Assembly: GCF_900101165.1 (NCBI RefSeq)
Contig: NZ_FNFK01000008.1
Location: 14,782-63,304, forward strand
Direction of reading: 5' to 3'
DNA length: 48,523 bases
Source of the DNA: Alkalibacterium thalassium
GTDB lineage: Bacteria; Bacillota; Bacilli; Lactobacillales; Carnobacteriaceae_A
Position numbers and translations under genes: made by a program. The notes beneath the pieces were generated by a model. The model was given only the letters and a program-made list of their open reading frames with translations. It was not told the DNA's origin and did not search any database. Each line of letters begins with the position of its first letter. Within the stretch, counting starts at the first letter, position 1. Of this stretch, positions 34,389-43,788 are shown in pieces.

Positions 34389-35081
34389 TTACCGCTCACC
34401 TTTCTTGTACCCTTTATTCTGAAGCGAGGCACTGTAAAGTCCGATACTCAGTGAGAGAACCGCAAGCCCCAGTGAGTAGCCGCCAATGATGTCTGACGGA
34501 TAATGCACACCCAGATACACTCGGCTGATGCCGATCAGACCAATCAGTGGGATAAGTGTCAACGAAGCGATAATAACGGGTTTCCAGCTTTTACTGGCCC
34601 GAATAATCAGAAACAGGAGCGCACCATAAGTAATGATCGAACCCATGGCATGCCCACTTGGAAATGAGTAGCCGCCCTGAACAATCAGATGCTCAACGTG
34701 TGTTGGTCGTGGTCGTCTGAAGAAAAACTTGACCAGCTGGTTCACACCTCCGGCTCCGACACTGACTGTCAGAAAATACCAGACCGCCAGTCGCGTGTTT
34801 TTTCTGGAACGCCAGATATAGAGAGAAAAAAGGATCGTAAACAGTCCCACGAACCAGCCATCACCCAGACGTGTGACAAAGATGAATTCCCATGTCAGAA
34901 GAGCTCGTCTCTCTTCATGAAACTCATTCCCTATCACTTCATCCAGTAGACCGATGAATCCCCAGTCATAAAAACTCATCCAGACTAAAAAGAGAAATGG
35001 AATGCTGAGCACCATGGCCAGGATAAACAGATTTTTTGGCTTGCCGAATTTATTAACTATATATTCTTTTGCTTCTTCCAT
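34389..35081 (-). CDS. PAP2-family membrane phosphatase
   Basis: A 230-residue integral membrane protein of the type 2 phosphatidic acid phosphatase superfamily, probably acting on a lipid phosphate or undecaprenyl pyrophosphate at the outer face. The three-part signature is intact: KFFFRRPRP, SFPSGHAMGS and SRVYLGVHYPSDIIGG, giving the Arg/His catalytic set. About five to six membrane helices are predicted. The frame is open to a TTG at 35099, but the ATG at 35081 fits the AAAGGG site better. Which lipid it acts on is unknown. Confidence 0.88.
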   Translation of the reverse strand: MEEAKEYIVNKFGKPKNLFILAMVLSIPFLFLVWMSFYDWGFIGLLDEVIGNEFHEERRALLTWEFIFVTRLGDGWFVGLFTILFSLYIWRSRKNTRLAVWYFLTVSVGAGGVNQLVKFFFRRPRPTHVEHLIVQGGYSFPSGHAMGSIITYGALLFLIIRASKSWKPVIIASLTLIPLIGLIGISRVYLGVHYPSDIIGGYSLGLAVLSLSIGLYSASLQNKGYKKGER

Positions 35082-35200
35082 TATTCTACCCTTTCGCAAC
35101 CTATTTATGTTTTCAATTTACCAGTTTACCGTGTATACATCTGACTTTCAACCGTTACACTCGTGTTCGACATTCAGACATATCTAAATGCAAAGTGGCT

Positions 35201-35229
35201 TTGACATGAAGTCTGTCTTCCGGTAAAGT
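35201..35229 (+). promoter_or_regulatory. guaC promoter
   Basis: TTGACA (35201-35206), 17-base spacer, TAAAGT (35224-35229), about 80 bases before the guaC start. No purine riboswitch is seen in the leader. Confidence 0.7.
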
Positions 35230-35309
35230 AGTTTAGGGAAACTCAATTTCAACCCATGTTTTTCTCCCTACTATCTGTCTTTCAAGACGGCAAAAAAGAG
35301 GAGTACACC

Positions 35310-36341
35310 ATGAAAGTTTTTGATTATGAAGATATACAACTTATTCCGGCGAAATCGATCGTCAGAAGTCGTTCAGAATGTGACACATCCATTACATTAG
35401 GCAAGCACACCTTTGCCATGCCTGTAGTTCCTGCAAATATGCAGACAGTAGTGGACGAAGAACTGTCCATCTGGCTCGCAGAAAATAATTATTTCTATGT
35501 CATGCACCGGTTTGAAGAAGAAACACGTATGAACTTCATCCGTACTATGCATGAACGCGGTCTGTATGCTTCTATCAGTCTAGGCGTCAAAACAGATGAA
35601 TATGATTTTGTAAAAGAACTAGCTGAAGAAAATCTTGCACCCGACTACATTACAATCGATGTGGCCCACGGTCATTCTGATCTGGTCATCGATATGATCC
35701 GCCACGTGAAGCGTCATCTTCCAGAGACGTTTCTAATTGCCGGTAATGTCGGCACACCAGAAGCCGTACGTGAACTTGAAAACGCCGGTGCAGATGCAAC
35801 CAAAGTCGGTATTGGTCCAGGTAAAGTCTGCACAACTAAACTGAAAACTGGTTTCGGAACCGGTGGATGGCAGCTTGCTGCTCTTTCTCATTGTTCCAAA
35901 GCAGCCCGTAAGCCACTGATTGCCGATGGCGGTATCCGTACTCATGGAGACATCGCAAAATCCATTCGTTTTGGTGCAACTATGGTCATGATCGGTTCCC
36001 TGTTCGCAGGACACGATCAGTCTCCAGGTAAAATGGTGATGATCGATGGCAGACCGTATAAAGAATACTTCGGCAGCGCCTCTTCTCACCAGAAAGGCGA
36101 GCGTAAAAACGTTGAAGGGAAAAAGATGCTGACAGAATACAAAGGAGATATCGCTGATACACTCCTTGAAATGAAACAGGATCTGCAGTCTTCCATCTCC
36201 TACGCTGGAGGGAATGACATTGAGTCGCTTCGTAAAGTCGATTATGTTATTGTTAAAAATTCCATCATGAATGGTGAAAACTATAACGCAAGCGGAATTG
36301 ATGTGCCGGACAGCTTCGCATCGAGCAATTTCACTTCCTGA
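35310..36341 (+). CDS. guaC: GMP reductase
   Basis: Reduces GMP to IMP with NADPH, returning guanine nucleotides to the adenine pool. The 343 residues form the IMPDH/GMPR TIM barrel without CBS domains. The catalytic Cys lies in [17 protein letters not shown], followed by GGWQLAAL and the phosphate-site [16 protein letters not shown]. The GKVCTT sequence with no CBS insert distinguishes it from IMP dehydrogenase. Size matches the Firmicutes type 2 enzyme. The ATG at 35310 follows GAGGAG; the upstream in-frame extension is not needed. It has its own promoter and terminator. Confidence 0.93.
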   Translation: MKVFDYEDIQLIPAKSIVRSRSECDTSITLGKHTFAMPVVPANMQTVVDEELSIWLAENNYFYVMHRFEEETRMNFIRTMHERGLYASISLGVKTDEYDFVKELAEENLAPDYITIDVAHGHSDLVIDMIRHVKRHLPETFLIAGNVGTPEAVRELENAGADATKVGIGPGKVCTTKLKTGFGTGGWQLAALSHCSKAARKPLIADGGIRTHGDIAKSIRFGATMVMIGSLFAGHDQSPGKMVMIDGRPYKEYFGSASSHQKGERKNVEGKKMLTEYKGDIADTLLEMKQDLQSSISYAGGNDIESLRKVDYVIVKNSIMNGENYNASGIDVPDSFASSNFTS

Positions 36342-36370
36342 ACAGAATGACAGACTAATCTGAATAGACT

Positions 36371-36420
36371 AAGCCCCACAAGTTGATTGAGAGACAGTCA
36401 GCTTGTGGGGCTTTGTTTTC
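36371..36420 (+). terminator. Terminator after guaC
   Basis: AAGCCCCACAAG pairs with CTTGTGGGGCTT and is followed by TGTTTT. Confidence 0.88.
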
Positions 36421-36585
36421 CTACTTTTTTATTTCAATTATTATAATCACTAAAATATAAAGAAAAACGAGAAATAAGGCGAGAAATAGTGTCCAGAACG
36501 GAAGGTCGAACAACAAGCTCAAAATCAGATAAATCAGCAAGGTAAAAAGGGGATACCATACAATCGTTTTTGGATCGATTTCCAT
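36421..36585 (-). CDS. 54-residue membrane protein, translationally coupled to the kinase-like gene
   Basis: A short gene of 54 codons. ATG lies three bases after the kinase-like stop, with GAGGA seven bases upstream. The product begins MEIDPKTIVWYPLF and is almost wholly hydrophobic (two helices, about 12-27 and 31-49), ending in two lysines. It is preceded on the same strand by the guanylate-kinase-like gene and an UppS-like gene. I recognise no family. The clean start, tight coupling and amphipathic ends make it credible. Confidence 0.6.
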   Translation of the reverse strand: MEIDPKTIVWYPLFTLLIYLILSLLFDLPFWTLFLALFLVFLYILVIIIIEIKK

Positions 36586-36588
36586 AGG

Positions 36589-37161
36589 CTAGTCCTCGTT
36601 TTCAGTCATAGGCTGGTCTGATTTCTTGCTAATTAGACTCAGGATCTTATCAACAGTATTCTCAACAGACTTGTTTTCAATAATCAGATCTGCTTCTTCC
36701 AATGGTTTCAGTTCATCTGTCTGTCTGCTGAAAGATAGACGTTCACAAATTTTCTGTTCACTGTCTCCACGATTTCTCATTCTCTTTTTCATCTCTTCAG
36801 TTGAAACATATATAAAGACTACGACAGTTTCTTTTGGAAAAGTCTCTTTCATGGCACGCGCTCCATTTTTATCCAGAGAAACGTGGACGACTCGCTTATT
36901 TTTCAGCGCTTCAGTCACTTCCTTCTTTGTCAGACCGTAAAGTTTCTGATTATAGACAGTCTGTTCAACAAAATCATCCGAGTCCAGCTCCTCAACTTTT
37001 CTGAAATAGTAATCAACTCCATCTATCTCTCCTTCGCGAGGCTCACGGGTTGTCGTCGTCACCAGTTTCGGTATCCCTCTCTTTGTCAGAAGGTCCCCCA
37101 CTGTCGTTTTACCGCTCCCACTTGGTCCAACCAGGACGATGATCCGATTATCGTTCGTCAT
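36589..37161 (-). CDS. Guanylate kinase-like protein, divergent
   Basis: A 190-residue P-loop kinase of the guanylate kinase fold. Walker A is GPSGSGKTT, and the GMP-binding arm is seen as TTTTREPREGE with GVDYYF. The later helices are shorter and more divergent than in housekeeping Gmk: the usual E-V-Q-G motif is replaced by SLDKNGA. It is therefore likely a paralogue, possibly with another substrate or regulatory role. A 79-base gap containing a hairpin separates it from the UppS-like gene. It is followed immediately by a tiny membrane protein. Confidence 0.75.
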   Translation of the reverse strand: MTNDNRIIVLVGPSGSGKTTVGDLLTKRGIPKLVTTTTREPREGEIDGVDYYFRKVEELDSDDFVEQTVYNQKLYGLTKKEVTEALKNKRVVHVSLDKNGARAMKETFPKETVVVFIYVSTEEMKKRMRNRGDSEQKICERLSFSRQTDELKPLEEADLIIENKSVENTVDKILSLISKKSDQPMTENED

Positions 37162-37240
37162 TATATGCTCAGTCTCCTCTTTATGAAAAGAGAATAGACC
37201 GAATCGGTCTGCTTACTCTCTTCACTGGTTATATCTATAG

Positions 37241-37903
37241 TTATCCGCCTAGCGTGACATCAGTCTCCTGATACCATTCCAGTGCTTCATGCAGATGCTC
37301 AACTTTATAGTTCGGCCAGTATTCATCAATGACATAGATATCAGAGTAAATAGACTGGATCGGCAGAAAACCGCTCAAGCGTCTTCGTCCGCCCCATCTC
37401 AGGACCAAGTCCATACGGGAAATACCTTTAGATGCTATATGGTCGATGACATTATTATCACTAGAAGCTTCTCCATTTTTCAGTCCATAATTCAGATCCC
37501 AGTTCCAACCGTAATTGACGAGGAAATTGACTTTCATTCTGCCTTCGCCGAATTTTGTCCGCTTCATTGCATAAGGAAGCAGTTCTTTAGGAAATACTTT
37601 GGAATCCGTATTTCCTATGACGAGTAAATCTGCGTCACGTTTTTTCAGTTCATTCACTGAATCGACACATGCTTTCTGAAACGCTTTTGTCTGAAGCGAA
37701 GGTCTCTTGACATTATCCATAGTAAAGCCATAATAGGTCATTTCTTCTACACCGAGCTCAAGGCAGGCTTCGTATAATTTGAGCCCAGGTCCGATCCCAT
37801 GATCATACCCATCATGTTTTTTTAACCCTTTATGGACGGCCCATCTCCTGTTGCCGTCTGGAATCACGCCAATGTGTTTTGGTAAACGTTTATAGTTTTT
37901 CAT
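37241..37903 (-). CDS. Undecaprenyl-diphosphate-synthase-like protein, altered catalytic site
   Basis: A 220-residue member of the cis-prenyltransferase family, which normally builds polyprenyl diphosphates. The active-site Asp is kept in HIGVIPDGNRRWA (Asp16), and the C-terminal RLSGFLPIQSIYSDIY matches the conserved RxSxFxxxQSxYxE block. However, the usual Glu of RTGGE is replaced by Arg (RWGGRRRLSG), and the FSTENW-type loop reads FTMDNV. In Escherichia coli UppS that Glu helps bind magnesium. It is shorter than normal UppS (about 250). A non-canonical paralogue is most likely; substrate unknown. Confidence 0.78.
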   Translation of the reverse strand: MKNYKRLPKHIGVIPDGNRRWAVHKGLKKHDGYDHGIGPGLKLYEACLELGVEEMTYYGFTMDNVKRPSLQTKAFQKACVDSVNELKKRDADLLVIGNTDSKVFPKELLPYAMKRTKFGEGRMKVNFLVNYGWNWDLNYGLKNGEASSDNNVIDHIASKGISRMDLVLRWGGRRRLSGFLPIQSIYSDIYVIDEYWPNYKVEHLHEALEWYQETDVTLGG

Positions 37904-38187
37904 TAATCTAAAAGTCTCCCTCTAATTGTATTGCAAACATTCCAGAATCAATGGATAAAATGCTTACTACTATCATACCGTTTTTTAGACGGATTCATCA
38001 ACTAAGAGAACAGTTTTCATTGAAAAAGTTCTGTATAAACAACATTATTAAGAATTCTTCTTCAGTAATCGAAAAGTTTCTTTCTTGCACTATAAAAGTG
38101 ACCCTTTAAGTTTTAACTTGTTCATGTTTTATCAATATAATTAAGCTATGTTGTAATTATAATTTAAATGTATAGCACACTTTGTGA
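37904..38187. other. Divergent intergenic region upstream of adhP
   Basis: About 284 bases, AT-rich, between the UppS-like gene and the adhP promoter (348 in all between the genes). I see no gene or strong hairpin. A possible TTGTGA half-site near 38183 could suggest a Rex-type redox repressor but lacks a clear second half. Confidence 0.4.
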
Positions 38188-38216
38188 TTGAACGATCAAT
38201 ATAGTTCATATATAAT
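38188..38216 (+). promoter_or_regulatory. adhP promoter
   Basis: TTGAAC (38188-38193), 17-base spacer, perfect TATAAT (38211-38216). An ATTGA...TCAAT dyad overlaps the -35. Confidence 0.75.
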
Positions 38217-38251
38217 AACAGTAAGAATTTAACAAGAAAGGAAGAAAAAAT

Positions 38252-39262
38252 ATGAAAGCGGCAGTTGTAACGAGCGACAAGACAGTTGAAGTGAAAGACA
38301 AGGATATCAGAGCGATTCGTTCAGGAGAAGCACTCGTTGATGTGGAATTTTGTGGTGTTTGCCACACCGATCTTCACGTTAAAAATGCAGACTTTGGTGA
38401 CAAGACAGGCGTTACCCTCGGCCATGAAGGAATTGGTGTTGTCAGAGAAGTAGCAGATGATGTCACTAGTTTAAAAGTCGGTGACCGCGTCAGTATTGCC
38501 TGGTTCTTCGAAGGCTGCGGCCACTGTGAATACTGTGTGAACGGCCGTGAAACGTTATGTCGTGAAGTAAAGAATGCCGGTTATTCTGTGGATGGCGCGA
38601 TGGCCGAACAGTGTATTGTGACCGCTGACTATGCAGTAAAAGTTCCAGATGGGCTGGATCCTGCTGCTGCAAGTAGTGTGACCTGTGCAGGTGTGACAAC
38701 TTATAAGGCTATAAAAGAGTCTAAAATCAAACCGGGCCAGTGGATTGCGATTTACGGTTTAGGTGGTCTGGGCAACCTTGCTCTGCAGTATGCCAAAAAT
38801 GTCTTCAATGCTAAAGTCGTAGCGATCGATGTCAACGACACACAGCTTGATTTTGCTAGAGAAGTGGGTGCAGATCTGATCCTCAACCCGACAAAAGAAA
38901 ATGCTGAACAAGTTATGCAGGAAAAAATTGGTGGAGCCCATGCAGCTATAGTAACAGCTGTAGCAAAATCCGCCTTCAACTCTGCCATTGACTGTGTTCG
39001 TGCAGGTGGTGTTGTCGTCGCAGTCGGACTCCCACCGGAAGCCATGGACTTGAGCATCCCTCGTCTCGTACTGGATGGAATAGAAGTCGTCGGCTCTTTA
39101 GTCGGTACCCGTGAAGACCTGCGTGAAGCATTTGACTTTGCAGCTGAAGGACTGGTCGTCCCTAAAGTTGAAAAACGTCCGATCGAAGACATTAATGATA
39201 TCTTCGATGAAATGATAGAAGGTAAATTCAAAGGCCGCATGGTCATTGATATGAATATGTAA
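38252..39262 (+). CDS. adhP: Zinc-dependent alcohol dehydrogenase
   Basis: Oxidises primary alcohols or reduces aldehydes with NAD. The 336 residues are of the medium-chain, zinc type. The catalytic zinc ligands appear in CGVCHTDLH and GHEGIG. The structural-zinc cysteines form a cluster in [15 protein letters not shown]. The Rossmann motif is [14 protein letters not shown]. This AdhP/AdhA class handles acetaldehyde-ethanol and other short alcohols. ATG follows AAAGGAAG. It is a single gene with a strong promoter and terminator; redox control is plausible but the operator is unclear. Confidence 0.92.
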   Translation: MKAAVVTSDKTVEVKDKDIRAIRSGEALVDVEFCGVCHTDLHVKNADFGDKTGVTLGHEGIGVVREVADDVTSLKVGDRVSIAWFFEGCGHCEYCVNGRETLCREVKNAGYSVDGAMAEQCIVTADYAVKVPDGLDPAAASSVTCAGVTTYKAIKESKIKPGQWIAIYGLGGLGNLALQYAKNVFNAKVVAIDVNDTQLDFAREVGADLILNPTKENAEQVMQEKIGGAHAAIVTAVAKSAFNSAIDCVRAGGVVVAVGLPPEAMDLSIPRLVLDGIEVVGSLVGTREDLREAFDFAAEGLVVPKVEKRPIEDINDIFDEMIEGKFKGRMVIDMNM

Positions 39263-39280
39263 CTAAGAACTTATGTACAC

Positions 39281-39321
39281 AGGCTGTTCTGATAACACAT
39301 TCAGAACAGCCTTATTTTTTT
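39281..39321 (+). terminator. Terminator after adhP
   Basis: AGGCTGTTCTGA pairs with TCAGAACAGCCT, followed by TATTTTTTT. Confidence 0.88.
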
Positions 39322-39385
39322 CACAGAATTATCGCGGCCCACGGGTATTAAGGACCTATCAGACTATCAGATGCCTGTTATGTGT

Positions 39386-39474
39386 AAAAAAGACCCTCAC
39401 AGCTATAGTGACCTTTAAAAGTTAGAACCGAAAAATCTAACTTTTTGGGGCTGCACACAGCTGAGGGTCTTTAC
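39386..39474 (-). terminator. Long two-stage hairpin after dsdA
   Basis: Outer stem AAAGACCCTC(AC)AGCT/AGCT-GAGGGTCTTT and inner stem AAAAGTTAG/CTAACTTTT, separated by 12-base strands that can pair in part (GTG/CAC, CC/GG). On the minus strand six T residues follow, so it terminates dsdA. Its size and complex build are greater than an ordinary terminator, and it may be a mobile palindromic repeat reused for that role. Confidence 0.75.
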
Positions 39475-39483
39475 TTTATTCAT

Positions 39484-40830
39484 TTAATTGATGGAATACG
39501 CTTTGCTTTCTTCAAGAAAAGCAGCTCGGTCTTTTTCAGGGACCATTGATCCGCCTGTTGCCCAGGCAATATGAGTAGCCTGATCCATTTTATCAGACAG
39601 ACCTGATGATTCGATGTAGCCTTTGCCATTATCAGTCGTCATCAGACGATAAGGCCCGACCAGTCCAGCGACTGCAGCTGGCTCAAGGAAAATCGATTCA
39701 GTGTCATACAAGCTGAAAAGCAGCCCTTTAAACACATCATCTTGAACTGAGTATCCACCGCTGAAGAACGTTCTCATCAGTTTAGCAACCAGGCCTGATG
39801 TACGAGGAACAGCCAGACCATCAGCGATAGTCAGTCCCCCCAGCTGGAAGTCAAAGACAGATACATCATCATATTTTTCAGTCAGCAGCCCGACAAGCAT
39901 GCTCGGCATTTTAGTCGGTTCTGCGAAAAAGCAATGCACATGTTCGCCGAAAGCCTGCTTCAGACCAAATGTGATCCCACCTGGAGACCCGCCGATCCCA
40001 CAAGGCAGATAGACGAACAACGGGTGGTCAGCATCAACAGTGATGCCTTCTCTTTCAAGCTGCTTCTTCATTCGGTAACCACCTACTGTGTAGCCTAAGA
40101 AGAGCTCCACTGAATGCTCATCATCTACAAAATAGCTGTTAGGATTCGCATCTGATTCAGCACGACCATTTTCTACAGCCTTGGAGAAGTCTGTGTCGTG
40201 CTCGATAACTTCGACACCTTTGTCTCTTAGATAGTCTTTCTTCCACTGCTTGGCTTCTACTGACATATGAACCGTTACGTTAAATCCAAGTTTACGCGCC
40301 ATCGTGCCTACGCTGATTCCCAGATTCCCTGTCGTTCCTACAGCAATATGGTAGGCGGAGAAAAATTCATTAAATGCTTCACTTGCAAATACAGCATAGT
40401 CTTCTTCGGTACTTTCGAGCATTCCTTTTTGAAGCGCAAGATTTTCTGCATGCTTAAGCACTTCATAAATCGCACCACGTGCCTTGATCGTTCCGGATAT
40501 AGGCAGCAGATCATCACGTTTAAGTAACAATTTGCCACCTAGAGTCGTTTCAAGTGTGTCATTCAAGTAGCTCTTCATGTCTGAAATTTCTGACACCGGT
40601 GATTCTATTATCCCATCAGTGGCTTCAGTTTCCGGGAAAGCTACACGGATGAAAGCTGCAAATCTCTGCAGACGCGCCTCTGCATCCTCAATATCGGCCA
40701 CCGAGTACTTAGTCTGTTTCATTGCTTCTTCAACAGGAAGATACATTAAATTGTTCCAAAAAATTTCTTCACTGTTTCTGATGTCAGTCAGTAAAGGGTT
40801 TGATGCAATAAGTTGTTCTATATCTGTCAT
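39484..40830 (-). CDS. dsdA: D-serine dehydratase
   Basis: A PLP-dependent D-serine ammonia-lyase giving pyruvate and ammonia; used to detoxify or consume D-serine. The 448 residues match the family. The PLP lysine is Lys116 in ISGTIKARGAIYEVL, the glycine loop appears as AVGTTGNLGISVG, and GIGGSPGGITFGL follows. Sequence and length fit DsdA rather than the threonine dehydratases. ATG after AAAGGAAGCAGG. Alone on its transcript. The neighbouring ThrE-like exporter may relate to serine handling, but the genes are separated by recQ. Confidence 0.92.
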   Translation of the reverse strand: MTDIEQLIASNPLLTDIRNSEEIFWNNLMYLPVEEAMKQTKYSVADIEDAEARLQRFAAFIRVAFPETEATDGIIESPVSEISDMKSYLNDTLETTLGGKLLLKRDDLLPISGTIKARGAIYEVLKHAENLALQKGMLESTEEDYAVFASEAFNEFFSAYHIAVGTTGNLGISVGTMARKLGFNVTVHMSVEAKQWKKDYLRDKGVEVIEHDTDFSKAVENGRAESDANPNSYFVDDEHSVELFLGYTVGGYRMKKQLEREGITVDADHPLFVYLPCGIGGSPGGITFGLKQAFGEHVHCFFAEPTKMPSMLVGLLTEKYDDVSVFDFQLGGLTIADGLAVPRTSGLVAKLMRTFFSGGYSVQDDVFKGLLFSLYDTESIFLEPAAVAGLVGPYRLMTTDNGKGYIESSGLSDKMDQATHIAWATGGSMVPEKDRAAFLEESKAYSIN

Positions 40831-41010
40831 AATTGTTCCTGCTTCCTTTCATAAAAAAGCTTCTCTGATTCATTCAAACTCGTTTATTGTAGCATATTCA
40901 ACCTGATGAAAAAACCTTAAGGACGGCCTTCTCATCATAAGATAAGGAGGCTTTTACTATTCTGTAAATAAATCGTCACGCTTAAGGGCTTATTATGCGG
41001 TGGTCCGTTT

Positions 41011-42789
41011 TCAGGATTTGTTCGCCAAGTAGTCAGTGATCAGTTCCAGAAAGTCCTCACCGTATTTTTCCAGCTTCGCCTCTCCCACTCCATGAACGGA
41101 AAGGAAATCTGCTGGTGTCTGTGGGAATACGGCCGCCATACTCATCAATGCCTTATCTGTAAACACAACAAACGGGGGTTTCCCGATTTCCGCAGCAATG
41201 TCTTTCCGTAACGCTCTAAGCTGCTCAAACAGCGTTTCATCGTATTCTTCTACATCAGCTTGCTTGGCTTTTGTTCGCTCAGCCTTCTGATGTCTGGTCA
41301 TTAAAAGCTGGCTGCGGGCATGTAGCAGATCCACAGACTTCTCCGTGAATTTCAGGATTGGATACTGGTCCCCTCCCACGTGAAGAAACTGCTCGCTCAC
41401 CATAAGCGCAATGATGTCCTTGATTTCCTGATCAGCTGACTCTTTCATGATGCCGTAAGTCGAAAGGTCATCGAACCCCTGCGCTCTGATCCTCGCATTA
41501 TCTTTCCCTCTCAAAACATCCGTCACTAGTCCCATCCCGTACTGCTGATTCATTCTGTAGATGCAAGACAAAATTTTCTGGCAGGCTTTGGTCACATCGA
41601 CAAGTTCCGTTTCTCCATTACAGTTCGAGCAGTTGTCACATGTCTCAAACTGCGGTGTTTCATCGAAATAATCCAGAATGATTTTGCGGAGACACTGGCC
41701 CGTTTTGCAATAGGAAATGATCGTATTCAGATTCTTCTTTGCATGCGGGTGATTCCCCTGTTCGATCAGTAAATTATTCGTAATGATATCCTGACTCGAA
41801 TAAAACAGGACCGCTTCAGCAGGTACTCCATCTCGTCCGGCACGACCGGCTTCCTGATAGTAACTTTCCATATCAAGCGGCATATTGTAATGGATAACGC
41901 GACGCACATTACTTTTGTCGATGCCCATTCCAAAGGCATTTGTCGCAACTATGATCGGGGTCTTATCATACAAAAAGTCTTCCTGATACCGGGTTCGCTC
42001 TTCTGGAGTCAGTCCGGCATGATAATACCCGACACCGTACCCCTTTTTCTTTAGAAACGCATGGACCCGTTCTACATTCTTTCTTGTGTTGCAGTAAATT
42101 ACACTGGATTCTTTATCTTTAAGCAGATCAAGCAGCTTCTGCTGTTTTTTCTTGGGGTGCACAATGGAAAATGTCAGGTTTGGTCGGTCAAAACTGGCTG
42201 TAAAGGCGTAAGGATCGTCCAGTTCCAGTTTTTCCGCAATATCTTCTCTGACTTTCTGAGTTGCCGTGGCAGTAAAGGCAGCAAAAGGCGGATACGTCGA
42301 ACAGTATGCCCGGACTTTTGGAATCGCCTGATAACTTGGACGGAAATCATGTCCCCACTGTGAAATACAGTGAGCTTCATCTACAGCAATCAGATTGATG
42401 TTCATCTGACTCAGACGGCTCAGAAAATAATCGTTTTCCAGTCGTTCAGGAGACACATAAAGCAGATCGACCTCGCTTCTGATTGCCTGTCTGATAATCT
42501 CATTCTGCTGATCAAGAGAGAGCTGGCTGGTCAAAAATCCTGCCCGGATGCCCATTGAAAGCAGCCCATCCACCTGGTCTTTCATCAGAGAAATAAGTGG
42601 AGAGATAACGAGCGTCAAGCCGTCCATTTCGACAGCAGGAATCTGGTAGCATAGTGATTTCCCTCCACCAGTCGGCATGATTCCCATGACATCCCGACCG
42701 CTCATGATCGCTTCAATGATTCCCTGCTGACCGGGGCGGAAAGAGGTATAGCCATAGTATTGCTTGAGTGTTTGATTAATTGTGTTCAC
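41011..42789 (-). CDS. recQ: ATP-dependent DNA helicase RecQ
   Basis: Unwinds DNA 3'-5' in recombination and repair. The 592 residues carry the helicase motifs GIMPTGGGKSLCYQ (Walker A), DEAHCISQWGHDFRP (DEAH box), FTATAT, and QEAGRAGRDG. Four zinc-binding cysteines follow (the first in GQCLRK and CDNCSNC). The RQC domain is next, then an HRDC-like C-terminus (ALRKDIAAEIGKPPF). The frame is open to an ATG at 42807, but the GTG at 42789 has AGGAG seven bases upstream and is preferred. Confidence 0.93.
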   Translation of the reverse strand: MNTINQTLKQYYGYTSFRPGQQGIIEAIMSGRDVMGIMPTGGGKSLCYQIPAVEMDGLTLVISPLISLMKDQVDGLLSMGIRAGFLTSQLSLDQQNEIIRQAIRSEVDLLYVSPERLENDYFLSRLSQMNINLIAVDEAHCISQWGHDFRPSYQAIPKVRAYCSTYPPFAAFTATATQKVREDIAEKLELDDPYAFTASFDRPNLTFSIVHPKKKQQKLLDLLKDKESSVIYCNTRKNVERVHAFLKKKGYGVGYYHAGLTPEERTRYQEDFLYDKTPIIVATNAFGMGIDKSNVRRVIHYNMPLDMESYYQEAGRAGRDGVPAEAVLFYSSQDIITNNLLIEQGNHPHAKKNLNTIISYCKTGQCLRKIILDYFDETPQFETCDNCSNCNGETELVDVTKACQKILSCIYRMNQQYGMGLVTDVLRGKDNARIRAQGFDDLSTYGIMKESADQEIKDIIALMVSEQFLHVGGDQYPILKFTEKSVDLLHARSQLLMTRHQKAERTKAKQADVEEYDETLFEQLRALRKDIAAEIGKPPFVVFTDKALMSMAAVFPQTPADFLSVHGVGEAKLEKYGEDFLELITDYLANKS

Positions 42790-43011
42790 TGTATCGCTCC
42801 TAAACATTCAGTTGTGTCACTGTGCATAAACAGACTGATCTATTCTAACATAATAACAGCAGGCCTCAAAGGTCTCATCAAGTGTTCTACGTATATATTA
42901 TCTTTTCATGCTAAAACTCATTATTTTAATCTCCTCTCATCAACTTCTATTCGCAAAATTCAAGAAAACTCGTTATACTTAGCGTATTGAACACATTCAG
43001 GAGGAGTAGAA

Positions 43012-43770
43012 ATGCAGAAGTATCCCGTAGCTGATATCCTTGATGTCTGCGTCGAAGCCGGGCGAGTTATGCTCGAAAATGGGGCTGAAACGTACAGAGT
43101 TGAAGATACCCTTTACCGTATAGCGAAAAGTTACAACCTTGTCTACATTAATGTTTTCGTTGTGCCCACAGCACTTATACTGACCGTACAAGGTGAAGAT
43201 GGCCAGGACCATACTGAACTTCTGAGAATGACTGATCGACAGACAAATCTTGAAAAGGTCTCGATGGTAAATGATCTGTCCAGACAGCTGGCTCAGCGTG
43301 CACTGGCTCCAGACAAAGTTAAACTTAAATTGACCAATATAAAAAATACGCCACGAAATTTTTCAACCTTGCAGCGCAACCTGGCTATTGCATTTGCCTG
43401 TGGCAGCTTTCCACTTCTGTTCGGCGGAACCTATGACGATATGCTTCCCGCCTTTATCGCAGGCGGACTGGGACATATCCTGTTCGAAGTGATCAACGAC
43501 TGGACGAATGTCAGCTTCTTTGCTGAAATGGTGGCATCATTTTTCATTGGGCTGCTGGCTCTGCTCTTTACGACCTCAGGTTTTGGAGATGATGTCAATA
43601 TCATTATCATCGGCAGTGTCATGTCTCTTGTTCCCGGTATGGCTATCACAAACAGCTTCAGAGATCTGATGGCCGGTCATCTCCTCGCTGGAGTGGCTGT
43701 ACTTGCCAAAGCCTTTTTGACCGCCGGAGCTATAGGCATAGGGATCGCAATGGTCTTGACATTTTTATAA
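43012..43770 (+). CDS. Threonine/serine exporter, ThrE N-terminal half
   Basis: A 252-residue membrane protein of the ThrE/DUF1212 family. An N-terminal soluble region with the signature ILDVCVEAGRVMLENGAETYRVEDT leads into five predicted helices. In split ThrE systems this half pairs with a second membrane protein, encoded directly downstream here (19-base gap). ATG follows AGGAGGAG. Predicted to export threonine and serine; the substrate is inferred from the family only. Confidence 0.82.
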   Translation: MQKYPVADILDVCVEAGRVMLENGAETYRVEDTLYRIAKSYNLVYINVFVVPTALILTVQGEDGQDHTELLRMTDRQTNLEKVSMVNDLSRQLAQRALAPDKVKLKLTNIKNTPRNFSTLQRNLAIAFACGSFPLLFGGTYDDMLPAFIAGGLGHILFEVINDWTNVSFFAEMVASFFIGLLALLFTTSGFGDDVNIIIIGSVMSLVPGMAITNSFRDLMAGHLLAGVAVLAKAFLTAGAIGIGIAMVLTFL

Positions 43771-43788
43771 CAGATAAGGAGTTTTCAG

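Noticed and set aside
38181-38205. Rex-type redox operator at adhP
   Set aside because: Only one TTGTGA half-site is convincing; the dyad is imperfect, so it is only mentioned as possible.
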